Shown piece after piece: positions 43,792 through 52,745 of a DNA stretch of 64,000 bases; within the stretch, counting starts at the first letter, position 1, and the number at the start of each line of letters is the position of its first letter. The DNA comes from Thermosipho sp. (in: thermotogales). GTDB taxonomy: Bacteria; Thermotogota; Thermotogae; Thermotogales; Fervidobacteriaceae. The stretch is taken from contig JACDOA010000007.1 in assembly GCA_017656335.1 (NCBI GenBank), positions 1 to 64,000 on the forward strand, given 5' to 3'. The translations under genes were made by a program, and so were the position numbers. The notes below the pieces were generated by a model. That model had not been told where the DNA came from. It searched no databases and worked only from the letters and a program-made list of their open reading frames with translations.

Positions 43792-46362
43792 GTGATATTT
43801 AAAATTGCTTTTAGAAATTTCTTTCTTAACTGGAAAATGTCTTTATTAGTTATACTTGGAACAATGATAGCTACAATGCTGGTTGTAGGAGCTTTATCTT
43901 TAAACGATTCAGTTGATGCCTGGTTTGCCCAGAAGATATTGAAAAACTTTGGGCGTATAGATATTGTTGCAAAAGATAAAAGTGACACATTCTTTTTCCC
44001 TAAAGCGCTTGATGTGGAAAATGTAAATAAGCATTTTAATAAATTAAAAGATGAAGGAATCGTTAAAGATTTTACGTTTATAGAGCTTGTTTCAGCAAGA
44101 ATAAAAAAGAATGGTAGATATTTAGATATTTTTGCAATTGGGTATGATGAAGGGCTATTAAACTTTTCCGGTCAAAATCTTTCAGGAGTTATTATATCAA
44201 AGGACCTTGCCGATGTTTTAAATTTGAAAAAAGGTGGCACAGTTTCTTTAATTACTTCAAATGGAACGCATGAAATTAAGATTGATGAGATAGGTGTTCA
44301 AGAGTTTAATTTCCGTGGCGAAACTGGTATGACAAATGGTTCTATTTTTATGCCCCGACAAATGCTTCGTGATTTGCGGTTGTATACCGGAAAAGATCCC
44401 AATGTAGTTATAGCATCTTTAAATGCACCAATTAAAGAGCATCAGCTTATAGCCGAAAGAATTGAGGAGGAAGCAAATTTAAGGGTAGTGCCCACAAAAT
44501 ATAATTTGAAGTATTCACCATTGAACAAGGTAATTGGCTATTTATTTTTAGGTTTCAGTGGATTTGCTTTATTAAGCAGTTTTCTTTTCATTTCAAATTT
44601 TTTTGGAGTTCTTGCAGAAGATAGAAGGAATGTTCTTGGAACATTAAGAGCTCTGGGATATACGAGAGGAAAAATAGGATTAATATTGTTTATTGAAGGT
44701 TTTGTTTACTTACTGTTTTCTGCAATTGTCGGGGCTTTTTCAGGTATTTTCCTTGGAAGATATCTGTTAACTCTTGTAAATAAAATTCCACCTCTTGTTG
44801 CGACTGATACAGCTTTACCTGAAACTATATATTTTACAATCACTACAAAAACGATACTGCTTGGCATCTTAATTTCCATTATTCTCCCAATTTTTATACT
44901 AATATATAGAAGTATATCATTTTCAAAAATATCACCTGTTGTTCTTTTGTCAAGAGAAGAAATTGTTCCAAAAAGACGCTTTTTGTACCTTTTATTTTTT
45001 CTTCCAATAGGATTGTATTTTATAAATCCATTTTACTGTATCGTTTCCCTCATTGCTTTGGTTCCACTTTTTGTTAAAAAAGATTTAATTCAAATTATTT
45101 CAGGACTTTTAGTAGTATTACTTACATATTTTCAAATAGGAACAGGTGGAGGATGGGATTATCTTTCAAGAGCTGGGTTATTTCTTCTTGGAAGTATTTA
45201 TATAATTTTTGGAATTCTTCCGATGGTAAAAAGTTATTTTAGAAGGTTTCATAGCATATCATCTGTTCTTGCATTGTCATATATTGACAAACAGAGATGG
45301 AGAAATTTTGTTGTTTTTCTTGTATATTCTATTATTACCCTAGTGATTTTGTTAACTGCCGTTCTTCCAACAAGTATTTTTAATTATATTGATGAAAAAA
45401 TGAATCTTGGAATTTTAGGATACAACTTTTTAATTGTTGAAAACCCACTTAAATCATTTTTCGGTGGAAGTGTGTATGATAAAGATGAAGAGTTTAAGTC
45501 TATGTTTGAAAATCTGGTCAAATTGCAGCTTGTTGATGCAAAACTTGATGATAAAAATATTGTAATAATTTTAACCGATGAAAACATTACAAAATCCCTT
45601 GAAATAGAAGATGTTGGAAAAGTTAATGAGCTTTCTAATAAAGAAGGAATAGGAAATAAAGATTTATTTACAAAAGATTCAACATATACACTGCAATTAA
45701 AGGGGATTTTGCCTGGTATAAGCAAGAAAGTGAATCAGGAATTTTATATTAAAGAGGTTTACAATCCAAAGTCTATGGTTGTTCCCTTTGATGGGATTTT
45801 TGTATTTAAAGATAAAATTCCAGGGGCACTTCAAGGATATGCCGGGATTATAAAAGATAAAAACCTTGCACAAAAGGCAAAAAATATTGTATATGAAAGA
45901 TTTGATGGTCCAGTTTACGTAACAGAAGAACTTGATAAAGTATTTAGTAGCGTGCGTTATTTTGTGAATATAGCAATTCAACTGTTTTACTTTGGATTTA
46001 TAAGTGGATTTTCTGGTCTTACCATTTTGAGTATCAAAAATGTATATTCTAGAAAAAGAATTATAGGCTCTTTAAAAGCAATAGGTGTGAATAAAGCTGA
46101 GGTATTTAAGGCATTTTTGTTTGAATCTATTTTTATAGTTTCAATAGCAATTTTGACAGCCGTTTTAACAACTACATTTGTTACACTTGATTTTGCAAAG
46201 CTTATTATTACAGAGATTCCAGATTTTTCAATTACGATTCCTTGGGGGCAAGTGCTATTAATAATTGGAGGAGTTTACTTGATAACGACAATCTTTACCA
46301 TTTATCCTGCAAATCTTGCTCAAAAAGTTGACCCAGCAGAAGCAATACGGGTTTTTGATTAA
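43792..46362 (+). CDS. FtsX/MacB-like ABC permease protein
   Basis: 856-aa membrane protein with two FtsX-type units. There is an N-terminal membrane anchor (SLLVILGTMIATMLVVGAL), a large extracellular domain (~40-245), a three-helix core with RRNVLGTLRALGYTRGKIG (~255-390), further hydrophobic segments (~400-480 and 510-530), a second external domain, and a C-terminal core with RKRIIGSLKAIGVNKAEVF that ends YPANLAQKVDPAEAIRVFD. This is the layout of large predicted export or lipoprotein permeases. GTG start behind AAGGTGAT. No partner ATPase or periplasmic adaptor is adjacent; the substrate is unknown. Confidence 0.83.
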   Translation: MIFKIAFRNFFLNWKMSLLVILGTMIATMLVVGALSLNDSVDAWFAQKILKNFGRIDIVAKDKSDTFFFPKALDVENVNKHFNKLKDEGIVKDFTFIELVSARIKKNGRYLDIFAIGYDEGLLNFSGQNLSGVIISKDLADVLNLKKGGTVSLITSNGTHEIKIDEIGVQEFNFRGETGMTNGSIFMPRQMLRDLRLYTGKDPNVVIASLNAPIKEHQLIAERIEEEANLRVVPTKYNLKYSPLNKVIGYLFLGFSGFALLSSFLFISNFFGVLAEDRRNVLGTLRALGYTRGKIGLILFIEGFVYLLFSAIVGAFSGIFLGRYLLTLVNKIPPLVATDTALPETIYFTITTKTILLGILISIILPIFILIYRSISFSKISPVVLLSREEIVPKRRFLYLLFFLPIGLYFINPFYCIVSLIALVPLFVKKDLIQIISGLLVVLLTYFQIGTGGGWDYLSRAGLFLLGSIYIIFGILPMVKSYFRRFHSISSVLALSYIDKQRWRNFVVFLVYSIITLVILLTAVLPTSIFNYIDEKMNLGILGYNFLIVENPLKSFFGGSVYDKDEEFKSMFENLVKLQLVDAKLDDKNIVIILTDENITKSLEIEDVGKVNELSNKEGIGNKDLFTKDSTYTLQLKGILPGISKKVNQEFYIKEVYNPKSMVVPFDGIFVFKDKIPGALQGYAGIIKDKNLAQKAKNIVYERFDGPVYVTEELDKVFSSVRYFVNIAIQLFYFGFISGFSGLTILSIKNVYSRKRIIGSLKAIGVNKAEVFKAFLFESIFIVSIAILTAVLTTTFVTLDFAKLIITEIPDFSITIPWGQVLLIIGGVYLITTIFTIYPANLAQKVDPAEAIRVFD

Positions 46363-46389
46363 TGAAACAGAGTTTTTACATTTAAAAAA

Positions 46390-46418
46390 TTGACACATTA
46401 ATAATGAAAGTGTAAAAT
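46390..46418 (+). promoter_or_regulatory. Strong sigma-A promoter of rpmB
   Basis: TTGACA (46390-46395), 17-nt spacer, TAAAAT (46413-46418). One mismatch from consensus overall, with a 60-nt leader to the ATG. Confidence 0.85.
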
Positions 46419-46478
46419 ATACTTTGTATCGGAGTATATAATTAAATTGAAAATAGATAAAGAAAGGGGAGGAACAAA

Positions 46479-46697
46479 ATGGCCAAATGTCAAGTTTGTG
46501 GAAAAGGACCCGTTGCTGGTAAGAATGTTTCCCACTCAAACAGAAGAACAAGTAGATGGTTTAGACCCAATCTTCAAAAAGTTAGAGTTCTTTTAGACGA
46601 TGGTTCAGTTAAAAGAATGTGGGTTTGTACAGATTGTTTAAGTGCTGGAAAGGTTAGAAGATTTGTTAGTAAATCAAACACTGAGGTGGAGGCATAA
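46479..46697 (+). CDS. rpmB: 50S ribosomal protein L28
   Basis: 72 aa. It begins [20 protein letters not shown] and continues [19 protein letters not shown], with a second Cys pair in [12 protein letters not shown]. The CxxC...CxxC set indicates the zinc-binding form of L28. GGGGAGG precedes the ATG, with a strong promoter and a terminator directly after the stop. Confidence 0.97.
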   Translation: MAKCQVCGKGPVAGKNVSHSNRRTSRWFRPNLQKVRVLLDDGSVKRMWVCTDCLSAGKVRRFVSKSNTEVEA

Positions 46698-46699
46698 TA

Positions 46700-46721
46700 A
46701 GCGGGGAAACCCGCTTTTTTT
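46700..46721 (+). terminator. Intrinsic terminator after rpmB
   Basis: AGCGGG-GAAA-CCCGCT (46700-46715) with a GNRA-type loop and seven T. Confidence 0.85.
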
Positions 46722-46725
46722 ATAT

Positions 46726-47085
46726 ATGATTAAATCTTCATTTTTGTACAGATTTTTAAGTTCTTTAAATTTTGCCCTTGCTATTTTTGTTGATTTCCAT
46801 TTTTTTAAGCTTCCCATTTCGTTGTTTACATTTTCTCTTCTAATATCTCTAACCCTTCTTTCAATTTTCCTCTTTTTTGAAGCATTGACCTTTAAATTGG
46901 AAGTTTCCTCGAATAAAATAAAGATATCAAGCTTTTTCTATGAAAAAGTTTATAATTTAAAAGATATAGAGGATTTCAATATTAACTTTTTACGTGGTAA
47001 AATTAGATTTAAAGATAGAGTAATAAGTTTGCCACCAATTGGGAGGGGAAGCCTACGGAAAGTAGAAGAACTTTTGCGGAAATAA
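46726..47085 (+). CDS. Small membrane protein upstream of alr
   Basis: 119 aa with two hydrophobic segments (~12-30 and ~33-52) and a C-terminal beta-rich domain (FKLEVSSNKIKISSFFYEKVYNLKDI) resembling PH-like membrane protein tails. The start is uncertain: ATG 46726 follows the rpmB terminator directly and has no clear ribosome site, while an open frame extends upstream into rpmB. The last codons contain the GGGAGGGG sequence that appears to serve alr, and the two genes overlap by 31 nt. Function unknown. Confidence 0.6.
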   Translation: MIKSSFLYRFLSSLNFALAIFVDFHFFKLPISLFTFSLLISLTLLSIFLFFEALTFKLEVSSNKIKISSFFYEKVYNLKDIEDFNINFLRGKIRFKDRVISLPPIGRGSLRKVEELLRK

Positions 47086-48140
47086 ATATTCAAAATTATT
47101 TGTCAAATTTAAAATATTTTCAAGAAAAATGTTATCCAGCAAAGGTTATGCCAGTAGTTAAGGCAGATGCGTATGGACATGGCGCTGTAATGCTTTCAAA
47201 GGCAGCTGAAAGAATTGGAATTGATTATTTGGCAGTTGCTTTTCTTGAGGAAGCACTTGAATTAAGAAGAAATCAAATTAGAACAAAAATTCTAGTTTTT
47301 AACTACGTTGAAAAGGATTTTGTTAAAATAGCAGTTGAAAATAACATAACACTTACAATGTTTTCATGGAAGCAATTAGAAGATTATAAAAATTTAAAAG
47401 AAAAGCCCGTTGTTCATATAAACATTGATACTGGAATGAATAGAGTTGGTGTTAAGGTAGATGAAGCAAGGAAGTTTTATAAAAAACTTCTTGAAAATGG
47501 TTTTGAAGTTGAAGGAATATATACACATTTTGCTGTTGCTGATTCTTTGAAAAAGGAAGATATAGAATTTACAAAAAAGCAGTATGAAAAATTCGGCTCT
47601 TTAGATATAGATGTTCCCATCAAACATGTTTGCAATAGCGGGGCTTCAATTACCGGTATTGTTCCATATCACAATTATGTAAGACTTGGTATTGCAAGCT
47701 ATGGTTTGATGCCGAGTAATGAAGTGAAAGATGAACATTTAAAACCGGTTTTAACGTGGAAAAGTGTTGTTTCTCACGTAAAATACATTGAAAAAGGTGA
47801 AAGTGTTAGCTATGGAAGAACGTTTATAGCTGATAGAAAAATGAAGGTTGCAACTATTCCTGTAGGATACGCTGATGGATTCTGGAGACACCTTTCAAAT
47901 ATAGGCGAAGTTCTTATAAATGGCAAAAGGCGAAAGATTCTTGGAAGGGTGTGTATGGATCAGTTTGTTGTTGAAGGTGAAGGGGTAAATGAAGGAGATG
48001 AGGTTATTTTAATTGGCACGCAAGGTAATGAAAGAATAACGGCAGAAGAAATTGCAGAGAAGCTAGGAACAATTAACTATGAAGTTACATGTAGGATTTC
48101 AAAGAGAGTTCCTAGAATATATAAAGGGGTGGAATTTTGA
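47055..48140 (+). CDS. alr: Alanine racemase, apparent ACG start
   Basis: PLP enzyme making D-alanine for peptidoglycan. The PLP lysine lies in PVVKADAYGHG; other motifs are NIDTGMNRVGV, YTHFAVAD, HVCNSGAS, YVRLGIASYG, VSYGRTFIA (catalytic Tyr), PVGYADGF and GRVCMDQF. The conserved N-terminal strand (RRTFAEINIQNYLSNLKYF) has no in-frame ATG or GTG before it. The first standard start, TTG 47100, would delete it and leave the PLP lysine at position 21. ACG 47055 lies 6 nt after GGGAGGGG, gives 361 aa and Lys36, as expected. A frameshifted upstream fusion is the alternative. Broader racemase specificity, such as lysine, is possible given the murE box. Confidence 0.9.
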   Translation, partial: TESRRTFAEINIQNYLSNLKYFQEKCYPAKVMPVVKADAYGHGAVMLSKAAERIGIDYLAVAFLEEALELRRNQIRTKILVFNYVEKDFVKIAVENNITLTMFSWKQLEDYKNLKEKPVVHINIDTGMNRVGVKVDEARKFYKKLLENGFEVEGIYTHFAVADSLKKEDIEFTKKQYEKFGSLDIDVPIKHVCNSGASITGIVPYHNYVRLGIASYGLMPSNEVKDEHLKPVLTWKSVVSHVKYIEKGESVSYGRTFIADRKMKVATIPVGYADGFWRHLSNIGEVLINGKRRKILGRVCMDQFVVEGEGVNEGDEVILIGTQGNERITAEEIAEKLGTINYEVTCRISKRVPRIYKGVEF

Positions 48141-49150
48141 AATTACCTAAAGAACTGGTTGAGAAATTTAGAGAACCATATATTTCAGAACTTGGCGATT
48201 ATATAAATTCAGAACTTGAATTAATTGTAAAGGTTAAAAGTAAAAGGTTAATGGAAAATAAAGCTGGGCAAAAATACCTTCTTTTAACTTTTGAAGATAA
48301 AACTGGAACTTTACGTGCAATTGACTGGTTTAATGCGGAAAGCAACAATTCTAATGTTGATATTGGAAATGTAGTAAGGACTAATGGAAAAGTTGTTGTA
48401 TATGATGGAAGATTGCAATTTAACCTACTTCAGAATTCTCAGATGATTGTTTTAAAAGAAGGCGAATACTCACTTGAAAGATTTGTAAAGGAAACAAAAC
48501 AATCAATTGATTCTATAATGGATGGAATTAATACCCTTATTGAAAGTGTTAAAAATAAATATTTAAAAGAGCTTTTAAATTTATTTTTTAAAGGCGATGA
48601 AAAATTCCTTGAAAAATTTAAGAATGCGCCAGCAGGTGCAAAGGTTCATCACAATTATGTTGGTGGTCTTGCTGAACATTCTTTAACTGTTGCAAAATTG
48701 TGCGAAAATGTATGCAGTGTGTATAGAAATCTTGATAGAGATTTACTTATAACTGGAGCTCTTCTTCACGATATAGGTAAAATTAATGACTATGAAATTA
48801 CATCAAGTGGAATTGAAGTAACAACTCAAGGAGAATTAATTGGTCATATTGTAAGTGGGTATGAAATGATTAGCTTTAAATTGAAAAAGATAAATGCACC
48901 ACTTGAACTTTCAAACAAATTACTTCATTTGATTGTCTCTCATCATGGAGAACTCGAGTGGGGTTCGCCAGTAGTTCCAAAAACACCTGAAGCCCTTGTT
49001 CTTCATATGATTGAAAATATGGATTCAAAATTGAATAGAATCTTTTCTATCAAAGAAAGAGAGCTTGATTTAAATCCTGAGAAGAATTGGAGCGAATATG
49101 ACCCAAATCTTGGAAGAAGATTTTATTTAAAGCATGAACTCGAAGATTGA
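48137..49150 (+). CDS. YhaM-like 3'-5' exoribonuclease
   Basis: 337 aa: an N-terminal OB fold at ~15-110 (YISELGDYINSELELIVKVK, TLRAIDWFNA) and a C-terminal HD phosphohydrolase domain (HHNYVGGLAEHSLTVA, ALLHDIGKINDYE, HLIVSHHGELEWGS). This is the YhaM/Cbf1 architecture, a metal-dependent 3'-5' exonuclease acting on RNA and DNA ends. TTG start overlaps the alr stop by 4 nt. Co-transcribed with alr and topA. Confidence 0.88.
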   Translation: MKLPKELVEKFREPYISELGDYINSELELIVKVKSKRLMENKAGQKYLLLTFEDKTGTLRAIDWFNAESNNSNVDIGNVVRTNGKVVVYDGRLQFNLLQNSQMIVLKEGEYSLERFVKETKQSIDSIMDGINTLIESVKNKYLKELLNLFFKGDEKFLEKFKNAPAGAKVHHNYVGGLAEHSLTVAKLCENVCSVYRNLDRDLLITGALLHDIGKINDYEITSSGIEVTTQGELIGHIVSGYEMISFKLKKINAPLELSNKLLHLIVSHHGELEWGSPVVPKTPEALVLHMIENMDSKLNRIFSIKERELDLNPEKNWSEYDPNLGRRFYLKHELED

Positions 49151-49163
49151 GAGGGGAGTTATA

Positions 49164-51266
49164 GTGGCTAAAAAGGTAATAATTGTGGAATCGCCTGCAA
49201 AGGCTAAGACAATAGAGAAGATATTAGGGAAGGATTATAAAGTAATTTCATCTAAAGGTCATATTAGGGACCTTCCTCAAAAGAAATTCGGAGTAGATTT
49301 AAAAAATTTTGAGCCTGAATTTGAAATAATTCCTGGAAAAGAAAAAGTTGTTGAAGCAATAAAAAAGGAAATAAAAAACAAGGAAGTATTACTTGCTTCT
49401 GATATGGATAGGGAAGGAGAAGCAATTGCATGGCATCTTTCAGAAATTCTTGGTCTTGATGGAAATAACAGGATTGTTTTTACCGAAATTACACCAAATA
49501 CAATAAAGAAAGCAGTTGAAAATCCAAGAAAAATAGATAAAAAAAAGGTAAATGCACAGCTTGCAAGAAGAATCCTTGATAGAATTGTTGGGTACAAAAT
49601 TAGCCCTCTTTTATGGAAAATAATAAAGGGGGCAATGAGTGCTGGACGTGTTCAATCAGCTGCTTTAAAGATAATATGTGACAGGGAAAGAGAGCGCTTT
49701 TTATTTGTTCCAAAAGAGTTTTACAAGGTTTCTGTAAAACTTAAAGATTATGATTTAAAAGCAAATCTCTTTAGTGTTTCAGGTAAAAGGATTAAACAGG
49801 AAAATGTAACCAAGGAAATAGCAGATGATATAAAGAAAAATGTTAAAAAGGTAATTTTGGAAGATATAAAAGAAAAAGAAACCAGAAAATCTCCACCACT
49901 ACCATATATAACAAGTAGTTTACAGCAGGATGCAGCAAATAAACTTGGATTTACCGTTTCAAAGACGATGAAAATAGCCCAGTCTTTGTATGAAGGTATT
50001 GATACCCCAGAAGGCCATTTTGCATTTATCACATATATGAGAACTGATTCTACAAGGGTGTCAGATGAAGCAAAAGAAATGACCCAGAAATTTATTGAAA
50101 ACGTTTTTGGAAAAGAATATATCGGTGGGAAGATAAAACGAAGAAAAAAGACTTCCTCAAAGGTGCAAGATGCCCATGAATGTATTAGACCTGTAAATGT
50201 TGAAATAACACCTGAAAAAGCAAAAAATATTCTTTCAGGAGATTATTTCAAATTATACAAACTTATCTGGGAACGTTTTGTTGCATCCCAAATGAAAGAA
50301 TCTAAATATCTTGAGAAAACATTTATTTTCAAAGAAGGAAAATATGAATTTAGAACAACAATTTCAAAATTAATATTTGACGGATTTGAAAAAGTACTTG
50401 GTAATAGTAAAAAAGAAGGAGAAGATGTAGACTTAAAAGTAAGCAAAGAATATCTACTTGAAAAGGTTCTTTCTGAAAAGGATACAACAAAACCACCAGC
50501 TAGATTTACTGAGGCTACACTTGTTAAAACCCTTGAAGCTGAAGGAATTGGAAGGCCAAGTACATATGCTACCATAATCACTACGCTTCAGCAGAGAAAA
50601 TATGTTGTTAAAAAGAGAAGAGAGCTTGTTCCAACACTACTTGGCTTTGTTGTTGAAGACTTTTTAACAAAGAAATTTCCTGAGATTGTTGATAAAAAGT
50701 TTACAGCATTAATGGAGGAAGAGCTTGATAAGGTTGAGGTTGGTGAAAAAGATTGGAAAGAAGTTTTAAATGAATTTTATAGCGATTTTTCAAAGTATCT
50801 TGATGAAGCAAAAAGCAAATTTTACTCAATTAATTATGAAACTGATTTACTATGTGAAAATTGTAAGAAAGTTAACTACAGATTGAAAATAGGAAGGTAT
50901 GGCCTTTATTTGAACTGCGAAAATTGTAGTACTAATAAAAGTATAGATAGTACTATTAATGCTGTTCAGATAGAAAATAAAGTGTACATTCAAAAAGTTT
51001 TAAAAGAACATGAAAAACATAGCAAAGCCGAAGATTCGTGCCCAAAATGTGGTGGGCATTTAACAAGGAAAAAAGGAAAATATGGATATTACTTTAAATG
51101 TGATTCCTGTGATTTTACAGTTTCTGGTTATAAAATAGCAGAGGGAAAATGTCCAAAGTGTGGCGCTTTGGTTGTAATGAAAAAAAGTAAAAAAGGTAAA
51201 AACTACTGGGCGTGTATAAATCCTGAGTGTGACTATATGTCTTGGAGTGAACCAAAAGAAAAGTAG
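49164..51266 (+). CDS. topA: DNA topoisomerase I
   Basis: 700 aa, type IA enzyme that relaxes negative supercoils. TOPRIM domain (KVIIVESPAKAKTIEKIL, SSKGHIRDLP, LASDMDREGEAIAWH), then GRVQSAALKIIC and the active-site region FITYMRTDSTR with Tyr291, then EGIGRPSTYATIITTLQQR. The C-terminus holds three Cys4 ribbons: CENCKK...CENCST, CPKCGG...CDSCDF and CPKCGA...CINPECDY. GTG 49164 has GAGGGGAG 5 nt upstream; an in-frame ATG at 49134 lies within the previous gene. Last gene of the alr-yhaM-topA run. Confidence 0.97.
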   Translation: MAKKVIIVESPAKAKTIEKILGKDYKVISSKGHIRDLPQKKFGVDLKNFEPEFEIIPGKEKVVEAIKKEIKNKEVLLASDMDREGEAIAWHLSEILGLDGNNRIVFTEITPNTIKKAVENPRKIDKKKVNAQLARRILDRIVGYKISPLLWKIIKGAMSAGRVQSAALKIICDRERERFLFVPKEFYKVSVKLKDYDLKANLFSVSGKRIKQENVTKEIADDIKKNVKKVILEDIKEKETRKSPPLPYITSSLQQDAANKLGFTVSKTMKIAQSLYEGIDTPEGHFAFITYMRTDSTRVSDEAKEMTQKFIENVFGKEYIGGKIKRRKKTSSKVQDAHECIRPVNVEITPEKAKNILSGDYFKLYKLIWERFVASQMKESKYLEKTFIFKEGKYEFRTTISKLIFDGFEKVLGNSKKEGEDVDLKVSKEYLLEKVLSEKDTTKPPARFTEATLVKTLEAEGIGRPSTYATIITTLQQRKYVVKKRRELVPTLLGFVVEDFLTKKFPEIVDKKFTALMEEELDKVEVGEKDWKEVLNEFYSDFSKYLDEAKSKFYSINYETDLLCENCKKVNYRLKIGRYGLYLNCENCSTNKSIDSTINAVQIENKVYIQKVLKEHEKHSKAEDSCPKCGGHLTRKKGKYGYYFKCDSCDFTVSGYKIAEGKCPKCGALVVMKKSKKGKNYWACINPECDYMSWSEPKEK

Positions 51267-51285
51267 ATTAATAAAGTAAAATAAT

Positions 51286-51317
51286 AAGCCCCTTTCAAAT
51301 GAAAGGGGCTTTTTTGA
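51286..51317 (+). terminator. Intrinsic terminator after topA
   Basis: AAGCCCCTTTCA (51286-51297) pairs with TGAAAGGGGCTT (51300-51311), then a T run. The rest of the 51267-51702 gap holds no gene, only the control region described below. Confidence 0.9.
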
Positions 51318-51388
51318 TTTTAAATTGTAAGAAAATATGAAATGATGGAAAATTTTAAAGAAATACACTTGGAATAGTTATAGAGAAC

Positions 51389-51408
51389 ATTTTGCTTATT
51401 AAAAAAAG
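51389..51408 (+). promoter_or_regulatory. Distal operator-like site for the ROK regulator
   Basis: ATTTTGCTTATTAAAAAAAG matches the proximal palindrome at 51587-51606 in 17 of 20 positions, 198 nt upstream. It may be a second, weaker operator. Confidence 0.35.
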
Positions 51409-51585
51409 AAAAGAGAAGGAGTATTAAAGGAAAAATAAATAGCATATTTCGAATATAACCTTTTAGGGAATTAATTGAAACATAATTTTTTCTTCCATTG
51501 AGTTTGTAATTTTAATTTTTTTATTTTTTAGCTTTGTAAAATTTCTTTACCAAGAACGAGTTGATTTTTATGAGCATTTAAATAG

Positions 51586-51622
51586 AATTTTGTTTATTAA
51601 CAAAAAATTTACCATTTATAAA
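51586..51622 (+). promoter_or_regulatory. Operator palindrome and promoter of the ROK-ABC operon
   Basis: TTTTGTT-TATT-AACAAAA (51588-51605) is a perfect inverted repeat. It covers the expected -35 position of a promoter with -10 TATAAA (51617-51622). This placement suits repression by the ROK protein encoded 81 nt downstream. Confidence 0.55.
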
Positions 51623-51702
51623 TATAAATGTTACTAATTTTAAGTTATTATAGTTTTGTAAGTTTCTTGCAGCAAGAAAAAAAGTTGTCAGGAGGAGATA
51701 AA

Positions 51703-52740
51703 TTGAATAAGGATGTTGATAAAAATTCCATTAATTCTAAAAAGATCAATAGGTACAGAATTTTAAAGTATATTTATGAAAATAAAAGTACTTCTCAAGT
51801 TATTCTTTCTAAATCACTTGGTTTAAGTGAGAGTACTATTAGTAGAAATATTCGACCTTATATTGATAATCTTTTAGTTCACACTGGTAAATCTTTTTCT
51901 ACTGGTGGGAGGAAAGCTAATTTGTTTTCATTTAATTATTCTTATAAAAATATTTTATCAATCCAGATAGATAGAGATTTTTTGCGTGCTTCTATTGGAG
52001 AATTAGATGGTAGAATCATAGAATATTATGACAAAAAAGTTGATAACTATAATTTTGATGAATTCAAGGTTGAGTTGCATAACGTTTTAAAATATTTTAA
52101 TTCTTATAAAGATAAAATAGCTGCTATTGTTTTTGGTATTTCAGGTTATGTTTTACCAAATGGCAATTTTTATGTATCGATTCTTGATTGGAATAATATA
52201 AAAAGTATCGATTTAGTTAATGTTGTAAAACAATATTTCAATAAATCAATTATTGCTTTTGAAAATGATGCGAATCTTCTTGCTTTAAGGGAACTTCACG
52301 ATCCTTCTCAAACTGGGAATCACATATTATGTCTGTACTGGGAACGTGGTTTAGGAATGGGGTTAATTTTAGATAGAAAATTGTATATAGGTCGTGGAGC
52401 CTCTGGTGAAATTGGTCAATGTGTCTTTACGTCAAAAAAATTGGAAGATTATCTTGAGTCTATTTTGCGGTCAGAAAAAATTGTTTGGGAAATTACAAAA
52501 GTTTTAAGAAATCTTTTTCTATTGTTTGATCCAGATTTAATAGTTTTAAATGGAAAATTTGAAAAATTTTTTAAAGATATTCACAAGATATGGACTAACG
52601 AATTTTCTAATCCGTGTAAGTTAATTGTTTCATCTGGGGGTGATAAGGCGATTCTCGAAGGAGGTATCTACTATGGTGCTGAATTATATTTAAGGAATTT
52701 AACTACTGGTTTTAAATCAAATGGGAAGGTGTGGAGGTGA
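51703..52740 (+). CDS. ROK family transcriptional repressor
   Basis: 345 aa from TTG 51703 (AGGAGGA site). N-terminal winged HTH (YRILKYIYENKSTSQVILSK, LGLSESTISRNIRPYI) followed by a ROK domain (FGISGYVLPNG, FENDANLLALREL, YWERGLGMGLILDRKLYIG, GASGEIGQCVF). The kinase phosphate loop DxGxT is replaced (QIDRDFLRAS) and the CxCGxxGC zinc motif is missing, the chain jumping from GEIGQCVF to KLEDYLES. It should therefore sense a sugar without phosphorylating it. Likely controls the downstream transporter operon and itself. Confidence 0.9.
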   Translation: MNKDVDKNSINSKKINRYRILKYIYENKSTSQVILSKSLGLSESTISRNIRPYIDNLLVHTGKSFSTGGRKANLFSFNYSYKNILSIQIDRDFLRASIGELDGRIIEYYDKKVDNYNFDEFKVELHNVLKYFNSYKDKIAAIVFGISGYVLPNGNFYVSILDWNNIKSIDLVNVVKQYFNKSIIAFENDANLLALRELHDPSQTGNHILCLYWERGLGMGLILDRKLYIGRGASGEIGQCVFTSKKLEDYLESILRSEKIVWEITKVLRNLFLLFDPDLIVLNGKFEKFFKDIHKIWTNEFSNPCKLIVSSGGDKAILEGGIYYGAELYLRNLTTGFKSNGKVWR

Positions 52741-52745
52741 TTAAA

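Noticed and set aside
46642-46725. Longer start of the small membrane protein inside rpmB
   Set aside because: It would overlap the rpmB 3' end and its terminator hairpin; the translated part looks like out-of-frame L28.
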